A stretch of 64,000 nt of DNA from Dyella mobilis (GTDB taxonomy: Bacteria > Pseudomonadota > Gammaproteobacteria > Xanthomonadales > Rhodanobacteraceae). The number at the start of each line of letters is the position of its first letter. Position 1 is the stretch's first letter. The position numbers and the translations under genes were made by a program. The stretch covers positions 478,241 through 542,240 of the forward strand of contig NZ_JADIKF010000038.1 in assembly GCF_016904945.1 (NCBI RefSeq). The letters run 5' to 3'. The notes beneath the pieces were generated by a model. That model had not been told where the DNA came from and did not search any database. It saw nothing but the letters and a program-made list of their open reading frames with translations. Of this stretch, positions 60,100 through 64,000 are shown one piece after another.

Positions 60100-63000
60100 A
60101 TGCTGAGGATTGTACGGCTTGCGCTGGAGCGGCCTTATACCTTCGTCGTTCTTGCCCTGCTGATCCTGATCGTCGGGCCGCTGGCCGCCCTGCGCACGCC
60201 CACCGATATTTTTCCGGATATCAAGATTCCGGTCATTGCGGTGGCCTGGACCTATACCGGCCTGCCGCCGGACCAGATGGCCGGGCGCATCAATTCGCCG
60301 TTCGAGCGCGTGCTGACCACCACGGTCAACGACGTCGAACACATCGAGGCGAAGTCGATCGCCGGCTACGGCATCGTCAAAATCTTCTTCCAGCCCACGG
60401 TCAACATCGCCACCGCCAACGCCCAGGTCGCGGCCGTGGCGCAGACCATGCTCAGGCAGCTGCCGCCCGGCACCACGCCGCCGCTGATCCTCAACTACAA
60501 CGCATCCACCGTGCCGATCCTGCAGCTGGCGCTGTCGGGCGACGGCCTCAGCGAGCAGAACCTGGGCGACCTGGGCCAGAACATCCTGCGTCCGCAGCTG
60601 GTCTCGGTAGCCGGTGCGGCCATTCCGTATCCCTACGGCGGCAAGACTCGCCAGGTGCAGATCGACGTCGATTCGGCCAAGTTGCAGGCGCGCGGGCTGT
60701 CGGCGCAGGACGTCGCCAATGCACTGGCCGCGCAGAACCTGATCACCCCGATCGGCACGCAGAAGATCGGCAGCTTCGAGTACACGCTCAACCTCAACAA
60801 CGCGCCGTCGGATATCAACGAACTGGGCAACCTGCCGGTCAAGCAGGTCAACGGCACCACCATCTACATCCGCGACGTGGCCCACGTGCGCGACGGTGCA
60901 CCGCCGCAGACCAATATCGTGCACGTGGATGGTCACCGCTCGGTGCTGCTTAGCATCCTGAAGAACGGCTCGGCTTCCACGCTTGCCATCGTCGCCGGCA
61001 TCAAGCAGCGCCTGGCCGACAGCAAGGGCATCCTGCCGGACAACCTGAAAGTGGCGCCGATCGGCGACCAGTCGTTGTTCGTGCGCGCCGCAATTACCGG
61101 CGTGGCACGCGAGGGCGTGATTGCCGCGGCACTCACCAGCTTGATGATCCTGTTGTTCCTGGGCAGCTGGCGGTCCACCGTGATCATCGCGGTGTCGATC
61201 CCACTGGCCATTCTCGGCGCCATTTCGCTGCTGTCCGCCTTCGGCGAAACGCTCAACATCATGACCCTGGGCGGCTTGGCGCTGGCGGTGGGCATCCTGG
61301 TGGACGACGCCACGGTGACCATCGAGAACATCAACTGGCATCTCGAGCACGGCAAGGATGTGGAAACCGCGATCATCGACGGCGCCAAGCAGATCGTCAC
61401 GCCGGCCTTCGTCTCGCTGCTGTGCATCTGCATCGTGTTTGTGCCGATGTTCTTCCTCGACGGCGTGGCGCGCTTCCTGTTCGTGCCGATGGCCGAATCG
61501 GTGATGTTCGCCATGATCTGTTCCTTCATCCTGTCGCGCACCCTGGTGCCGACCATGGCGAAGTACCTGCTGAAAGCGCATGCGCCGCATGGCGAGGAAG
61601 TGGCGAAAGCGCCGTCGCGCAATCCACTGGTGCGTTTCCAGCGCGGCTTCGAGGCACGCTTCGAGCGCATTCGCGCCACCTACCACGGCGCGCTCGATCT
61701 GGCGCTGGCGCATCGCCGGCCGTTCGTGATCGGCTTTCTCGCCTTCGTGCTGGTGTCGTTCCTGCTGGTGCCGTTCCTGGGGCGCAACTTCTTCCCCGAC
61801 GTGGATGGCGGTCAGATCCTGATGCACGCACGCGCCCAGGTCGGCACGCGCGTGGAAGATACCGCCATCATCTTCAACCACATCGAGCAGACCGTTCGCA
61901 AAGTGATTCCGCCGCAGGAACTGGGCACGGTGGTGGACAACATCGGTCTGTCCGGCAGCAGCATCAACACCACGTACAACAACACCGGCCTGGTCGGCGA
62001 ACAGGATGGCGACATCCAGATCGCGCTCAACGAAGGGCACCATCCCACCGCCGAATACGTGCGCAAATTGCGCGAGCTGCTGCCGCGCGAATACCCCGGC
62101 GTCACCTTCTCGTTCCCGCCGGCGGACATCGTCAGCCAGATCCTCAACTTCGGTTCGCCCGCACCGATCGACCTGCAGATCCGCAGCCCGAACCTGCCGG
62201 CCAACTTTGCCTACGCCAATCTTCTGCTCGGCAAGATCAAGCAGATCCCCGGTGTGGTCGACGCACGCATCCAGGAATCGCAGGCCAACCCCGGCTTCAA
62301 CGTCAACGTGGATCGCACCCAGGCGCAGCTGCTCGGCATCACCGAGCGCGACGTCACCAACAGCCTGGTGGTGAACCTCGCCGGCTCCAGCCAGGTGGCG
62401 CCCACGTTCTGGCTCAATCCGGCCAACGGCGTGTCGTATCCGATCGTGATGCAGACGCCGCAATACGATCTGGACAGCCTGGCGCAGCTGCGCAACCTCC
62501 CGATCAACGGTGCCAACGGCCAGCCGCAGGTGCTGGGCGGCTTGGTAACGCTCCAGCGCACCAACACCAATGCCGTGGTCGACCAGTACGACATTCAATC
62601 GGTAGTGCAGATCTACGCCGCCACGCAGGATCGCGATCTTGGTGCGGTAGCGGCGGATGTTCAGAAGGTGATCGATGACACCGCCAGCCAGCAACCGAAG
62701 GGTTCGCACGTGGTGCTGCTCGGCCAGGTGCAGACCATGAACAGCGCCTTCTCCGGCCTGCTGTTCGGTTTGCTTGGTGCGGTGGTGCTGATCTATTTGC
62801 TGATCGTGGTGAACTTCCAATCGTGGAGTGATCCGTTCGTGATCATCACCGCGCTGCCTGCCGCACTGGCCGGCATCGTGTGGATATTGTTTGCCACGCA
62901 CACACCCTTGTCGGTGCCTGCGTTGACCGGCGCGATCATGTGCATGGGCGTGGCCACCGCCAACTCCATTCTGGTGGTGAGCTTCTGCCGCGAACGCCTG

Positions 63001-63291
63001 GCCGAACACGGCAACGCCACCCTCGCTGCCCTCGAAGCCGGCTTCACCCGCTTCCGTCCCGTGTGCATGACCGCACTCGCCATGATCATCGGCATGGCGC
63101 CGATGGCCCTGGGCCTGGGCGAGGGCGGCGAGCAGAACGCGCCGCTCGGCCGCGCGGTGATCGGCGGCCTCATCTTTGCCACCTGCGCGACGCTGCTGTT
63201 CGTGCCCGTGGTGTTCAGCATCATCCATGGTCGTCACAGCCATGCACCGAAAGAAGCGGACGCTTCCGGAGAACCCAGCTATGTCGTCTGA
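60100..63291 (+). CDS. RND efflux permease (HAE-1 type), first gene of a permease-adaptor operon
   Basis: 1063 aa from ATG 60100, which has GGAG 8 bases upstream; the frame is open further but those residues are not conserved. MLRIVRLALERPYTFVVLAL begins the first span. Typical RND features: LRTPTDIFPDIKIPVIAVAW, GILVDDATVTIENINWHLE in TM4 and two large periplasmic porter loops. It is a different subtype from the MexF and MdtBC-like pumps in this window. Its stop overlaps the adaptor gene by 11 bases. The LysR gene at 58941-59876 is divergent and a likely regulator. Confidence 0.95.
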   Translation: MLRIVRLALERPYTFVVLALLILIVGPLAALRTPTDIFPDIKIPVIAVAWTYTGLPPDQMAGRINSPFERVLTTTVNDVEHIEAKSIAGYGIVKIFFQPTVNIATANAQVAAVAQTMLRQLPPGTTPPLILNYNASTVPILQLALSGDGLSEQNLGDLGQNILRPQLVSVAGAAIPYPYGGKTRQVQIDVDSAKLQARGLSAQDVANALAAQNLITPIGTQKIGSFEYTLNLNNAPSDINELGNLPVKQVNGTTIYIRDVAHVRDGAPPQTNIVHVDGHRSVLLSILKNGSASTLAIVAGIKQRLADSKGILPDNLKVAPIGDQSLFVRAAITGVAREGVIAAALTSLMILLFLGSWRSTVIIAVSIPLAILGAISLLSAFGETLNIMTLGGLALAVGILVDDATVTIENINWHLEHGKDVETAIIDGAKQIVTPAFVSLLCICIVFVPMFFLDGVARFLFVPMAESVMFAMICSFILSRTLVPTMAKYLLKAHAPHGEEVAKAPSRNPLVRFQRGFEARFERIRATYHGALDLALAHRRPFVIGFLAFVLVSFLLVPFLGRNFFPDVDGGQILMHARAQVGTRVEDTAIIFNHIEQTVRKVIPPQELGTVVDNIGLSGSSINTTYNNTGLVGEQDGDIQIALNEGHHPTAEYVRKLRELLPREYPGVTFSFPPADIVSQILNFGSPAPIDLQIRSPNLPANFAYANLLLGKIKQIPGVVDARIQESQANPGFNVNVDRTQAQLLGITERDVTNSLVVNLAGSSQVAPTFWLNPANGVSYPIVMQTPQYDLDSLAQLRNLPINGANGQPQVLGGLVTLQRTNTNAVVDQYDIQSVVQIYAATQDRDLGAVAADVQKVIDDTASQQPKGSHVVLLGQVQTMNSAFSGLLFGLLGAVVLIYLLIVVNFQSWSDPFVIITALPAALAGIVWILFATHTPLSVPALTGAIMCMGVATANSILVVSFCRERLAEHGNATLAALEAGFTRFRPVCMTALAMIIGMAPMALGLGEGGEQNAPLGRAVIGGLIFATCATLLFVPVVFSIIHGRHSHAPKEADASGEPSYVV

Positions 63292-64000
63292 AGCCATTAC
63301 TCATGCGCCCCAGAAACTCTCCAAGCGCGGTCTACGCCTGACCGGATTGATCGTGGCGGTGGTGTTGATCGCCATCGTGGTGATCGGCCTGATCACCCGC
63401 GCCTCCCAGGCCAGCAACATCAAGACCTGGACGCAGGAGCAGGCTGTACCCACGGTCAAGCTGGTCACGCCGATGCCCGGCGACAAAGGTCCGGTGCTGG
63501 ATCTTCCCGGCCGGCTGGAAGCGTACGTGCGCGCACCGATCTACGCGCAGGTCAGCGGTTATCTGAAAGACTGGAAAACCGACATCGGCGCACCGGTGAA
63601 AGCCGGCGAGCTGCTCGGCGAAATCTCCACGCCGGAAATCGACCAGCAGTTGCTGCAGGCACGTGCCGATCTCGCCAGCGCGAAAGCGAATGCGGATCTG
63701 GCTGGCATCACCGCCAAGCGCTGGCAGGCGATGCTCGGCAGCGATTCGGTGGCGCAACAGGATGTCGATCAGCGCACCGGCGATTACGCGGCAAAAGTCG
63801 CACAGATGAAAGCCGCGCAAGCCAATGTTGATCGTCTCGAAGCCACCAAGGCATTCGCGCGCCTGATCGCACCGTTCGATGGTGTAGTCACCGCTCGCGA
63901 CACCGACGTGGGCGCCCTGGTCAACACCGGTGGCGGTGCAGGCCAGGAACTGTTCGTGGTGTCGGACATCCACAAGCTGCGCGTATACGTGCAAGTGCCG
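63281..64000 (+). CDS. RND efflux adaptor (membrane fusion protein), 3' end outside window
   Basis: At least 240 aa to the window edge, from ATG 63281 overlapping the permease gene by 11 bases. It has an N-terminal membrane anchor (LTGLIVAVVLIAIVVIGLIT) and the adaptor pattern: LPGRLEAYVRAPIYAQVSGY, the helical hairpin with QARADLASAKANADLAG, and the second lipoyl half IAPFDGVVTARDTDVGALV. It should form a pump with the upstream permease; an outer-membrane channel gene may follow outside the window. Confidence 0.93.
   Translation, partial: MSSEAITHAPQKLSKRGLRLTGLIVAVVLIAIVVIGLITRASQASNIKTWTQEQAVPTVKLVTPMPGDKGPVLDLPGRLEAYVRAPIYAQVSGYLKDWKTDIGAPVKAGELLGEISTPEIDQQLLQARADLASAKANADLAGITAKRWQAMLGSDSVAQQDVDQRTGDYAAKVAQMKAAQANVDRLEATKAFARLIAPFDGVVTARDTDVGALVNTGGGAGQELFVVSDIHKLRVYVQVP

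Noticed and set aside
60094..63297. Reading frame of 1067 codons on the minus strand opposite the RND permease
   Set aside because: Shadow of the real gene in GC-rich DNA: composition rich in His/Arg/Gln, no recognisable motif, and the plus-strand frame is a clear RND permease.

Overview
The window is GC-rich, densely packed DNA with many ATGA/GTGA gene overlaps. It looks like the chromosome of a gamma-proteobacterium of the Xanthomonadales, probably Rhodanobacteraceae (Dyella/Frateuria/Luteibacter-like). That placement is inferred from gum-like exopolysaccharide genes, a GntR-zwf-pgl-edd-eda Entner-Doudoroff locus, PagL and a cobalamin-regulated BtuB. No rRNA, tRNA, prophage, transposase or CRISPR array is visible.

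Left to right: 1-5515 (minus) is a MexEF-OprN-like RND efflux operon with a divergent LysR regulator (5682-6662). It is followed by convergent uppP, and then glnA with a textbook NtrC site and sigma-54 promoter. 9712-21079 is one tight exopolysaccharide operon: a GumD/WcaJ-type initiating transferase, GumB/Wza-type export lipoprotein, Wzb phosphatase, Wzc kinase, a TagD-like glycerol-3-phosphate cytidylyltransferase, a Wzx flippase, a TagF-like glycerophosphotransferase fused to a GT4 glycosyltransferase, a polytopic candidate polymerase and a secreted clan-A glycosidase. This is the most interesting part of the window: it encodes both the synthesis and the transfer of an activated glycerol phosphate inside a Wzx/Wzy-type Gram-negative exopolysaccharide system.

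21253-25705 (plus) holds a Tat-exported multicopper oxidase, a secreted phosphoesterase/phospholipase C family protein and a DUF3617-like protein. 25712-32276 (minus) has two MdtBC-type RND permeases without an adaptor or outer-membrane partner beside them; each is preceded by a similar 44-bp motif. A 270-bp MITE-like element with perfect 25-bp inverted termini sits at 32521-32790, apparently inserted at a TA in the loop of the hairpin that follows btuB. btuB (minus) is preceded by a cobalamin riboswitch and an intrinsic terminator. Then come a cupin protein, an unusual histidine-phosphatase/multi-membrane-span fusion, and the GntR / zwf-pgl-edd-eda locus for glucose catabolism.

43497-50828 carries an S10 peptidase, small proteins and the giant helicase Lhr, whose coding region contains an in-frame insertion of GC-rich palindromic repeats. 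The right end has an AraC regulator, a MarR-OMF-EmrA-EmrB efflux operon, a PagL lipid A deacylase, a LysR regulator with an EamA transporter bearing a histidine-rich tail, and the start of another RND permease-adaptor operon running off the window. Five groups of efflux genes lie within 64 kb. Together the window is dominated by envelope functions (export of polymer and toxic compounds, lipid A and cofactor uptake) and by nitrogen and sugar assimilation under visible regulatory sites.
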